Positions 62,721-64,000 of a DNA stretch of 64,000 nucleotides are shown one piece after another. Source of the stretch: SpSt-333 sp964371615. GTDB taxonomy: Bacteria > Bacteroidota > Ignavibacteria > UBA10030 > UBA8401. The translations under genes and the position numbers were made by a program. Position 1 is the stretch's first letter, and the number at the start of each line of letters is the position of its first letter. The stretch is taken from assembly GCA_964371615.1 (NCBI GenBank), contig CAYJMS010000004.1:381638-445637 (forward strand). The letters run 5' to 3'. Below the pieces are notes generated by a model. It ran no database searches and was not told where the DNA came from. It saw only the letters and a list, made by a program, of their open reading frames with translations.

Positions 62721-63917
62721 ATGAAAAGAACATTATTAATAAGAACGATAATAACCTGGCTTGTTATTTCTTGTCTCTCTTGTAAGAAAGAATCAATCAA
62801 TTCGAGTAATAATTCTCCTAATGATACAACAAAAACAAGGAATTATTCTTTGGCATATGTTGATGACAGCATATCTGTATTAAGTGAATCGATTGTGCTA
62901 TTTTCTGCAAAAATGAATTCAGGCGGATTGTCAGCAACATATTTTATTGAATATGGAACAGCACAATATTCATTAAATATGACCACTAAAGAGAAGAGTA
63001 TTCATCTTGATACAGTATTTATTAATGTTGCCGATACTATTTGGAATTTACTAATGAGTACAAATTATTATTATCGAATACACCTAATGAATTCGAAAGA
63101 CACAATTATCGGAGAGATCAAATCATTTTTAATACCACTGATTGATTCTAATAAGACAATTCTTTATCACTGGTATACAATTAACCCTACATTTACTGGA
63201 GTAACATTTAAGGCTACTGTCATATCGCCGATTAATGTTGCTATATCATTTGCATATGGAAATGATCCATATTCCGTTTCCGTTTACACAGCTAACCCTG
63301 GCAAGGTAGACACTCTTAGTGCAACCGTGAAAGATCTTATTCCAAATTCAACATATCGTTGGAGATTGGATATCAATGGTGGTAATATGAATAATTATCA
63401 TACTGCTGATTCTCAATTTACAACATCTACAGATTTGATAAACGCGAAAGAATTTATTTACCCTCTTTCCATCGGCAATTCTTGGAAATATAGGTATTAT
63501 TATGAAAGTCATATATCAGGAATGAATAATCCACCCTATACAAGCGGTATACACATATGGAATATTGTTGGTACACATATTTCAAATGACTCAATTATTT
63601 ATGAAATGGAATGTATTTATCAAGATACGGTTAGAAGCTCTACTGACACCACTGTTGTTAATAAAATGATCCCCTTTTCAATAGCGCAATCACAATATGG
63701 AACAAGAATAAACTGGACTTTTCCTGTGAGTGTGTATTCCGAAGCCTATCGTATACCGCGGTTTGTCTTAGTAGATACTGATGCCATCACGAGAAATTTT
63801 TACGGTGGTTTTGTAAAATATGCTAACAACATCGGTTTGTTTGAATTTTCCTATGTTTCGAGAACAAATTATTCTACTGTGCAAAAGCTGAGTCTTATTT
63901 CTTTCTCGAAGAATTGA
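62721..63917 (+). CDS. Cassette 10 protein: large lipoprotein
   Basis: 398 aa, unusually long for a cassette gene. Type II signal peptide with a Cys near residue 18-21 (WLVISCLSCKKES). Two fibronectin-III-like beta repeats follow (ESIVLFSAKMNSGGLSATYF ... NYYYRIHLMN and TGVTFKATVISPINVAISFA ... STYRWRLDIN), then a C-terminal domain starting FIYPLSIGNSWKYRYYY, a phrase common in exported Ignavibacteria/Bacteroidota lipoproteins. Function unknown. Confidence 0.8.
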   Translation: MKRTLLIRTIITWLVISCLSCKKESINSSNNSPNDTTKTRNYSLAYVDDSISVLSESIVLFSAKMNSGGLSATYFIEYGTAQYSLNMTTKEKSIHLDTVFINVADTIWNLLMSTNYYYRIHLMNSKDTIIGEIKSFLIPLIDSNKTILYHWYTINPTFTGVTFKATVISPINVAISFAYGNDPYSVSVYTANPGKVDTLSATVKDLIPNSTYRWRLDINGGNMNNYHTADSQFTTSTDLINAKEFIYPLSIGNSWKYRYYYESHISGMNNPPYTSGIHIWNIVGTHISNDSIIYEMECIYQDTVRSSTDTTVVNKMIPFSIAQSQYGTRINWTFPVSVYSEAYRIPRFVLVDTDAITRNFYGGFVKYANNIGLFEFSYVSRTNYSTVQKLSLISFSKN

Positions 63918-63942
63918 TATCTTTAAATCTTTGTTTTTTGCG

Positions 63943-64000
63943 CCCTAACCAGGTACTGTGTAAAAAGTCAAGAATAAGAACGTAACTATTTCAAAGAACA
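63943..64000 (+). other. Start of the attC of cassette 10, diverging after the R'' box
   Basis: CCCTAAC (63943-63949) complements the cassette start TTAGGGCG, but the next bases (CAGGTACTGTGTAAAAAGTC) are unlike any other attC here. Either another site class or another insertion; the window ends. Confidence 0.5.

Larger units (their letters stand above)
55475..64000 (+). mobile_element. Integron cassette array (ten or more cassettes)
   Basis: After a GTTAGGC at 55475, nine complete cassettes and part of a tenth follow head to tail. Cassette starts (base after the G) are 55476, 56095, 56861, 57606, 58047, 58554, 59244, 59979, 61985 and 62687. In each, the first bases (for example TTAGGCGG) are the exact reverse complement of the R'' box of that cassette's own attC (for example CCGCCTAAC), as expected for elements inserted from circles. 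All cassette genes face the same way and are AT-rich compared with the chromosome on the left. Confidence 0.93.

Overview
The window comes from the chromosome of a Gram-negative bacterium. It makes meso-diaminopimelate peptidoglycan (MurE carries DNPR) and has an LPS/KDO gene (kdsB). One secreted protein ends in a type IX secretion-like C-terminal domain, and strong Shine-Dalgarno sequences are rare, with a TAnnTTTG-like promoter element in at least one place. Together this points to the Bacteroidota/Chlorobiota (FCB) group, most likely an Ignavibacteria-like lineage. That placement is inference from gene content; no rRNA is present to settle it.

Layout. 1-9650: division and cell-wall (dcw) cluster on the minus strand in the order mraZ-rsmH-ftsL-ftsI-murE-murF-mraY-murD, with a MraZ operator upstream and murD cut by the window edge. 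9899-31652: mixed housekeeping and accessory genes: a PIN-like protein, a HAD phosphatase, mfd, a nitroreductase, an ATP-grasp protein, a REP-associated transposase, an SDR, an aldehyde dehydrogenase, an M3 peptidase, a DUF559 nuclease-like protein, serB, receivers, a hydroxyacid dehydrogenase, a NUDIX protein, a histidine kinase/regulator pair and a secreted jelly-roll protein. 31820-53706: two MGDG-synthase-like glycosyltransferases, apaG, a beta-lactamase-fold hydrolase, a large coiled-coil PAS kinase, a pseudouridine synthase, a T9SS-type glycoside hydrolase-like protein, a triple-CXXCH nucleotide cyclase, a HerA-type ATPase, an M48 peptidase, a PlsC acyltransferase, a methyltransferase, gatC, kdsB and pyrG. 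Intergenic spaces hold several repeat families: MITE-like inverted repeats, REP hairpins, BIME-like hairpin clusters and degenerate TCTG tracts.

54106-64000 is a chromosomal integron: a divergent intI with a fossil 3' end of a second intI copy, an attI-like site at 55475, and at least ten gene cassettes, each ending in a 160-185 bp attC. Cassette genes are AT-rich, of unknown function and mostly membrane, lipoprotein or secreted. The attC of cassette 8 is split by a 1377-bp IS110/IS1111-type element. The element has near-terminal inverted repeats, a CC dinucleotide at both junctions, and a structured stretch of about 300 nt downstream of the transposase. A segment of that stretch imitates the attC target, which suggests a bridge (seek) RNA-guided element specialised on integron recombination sites. 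This is the most interesting system in the window.
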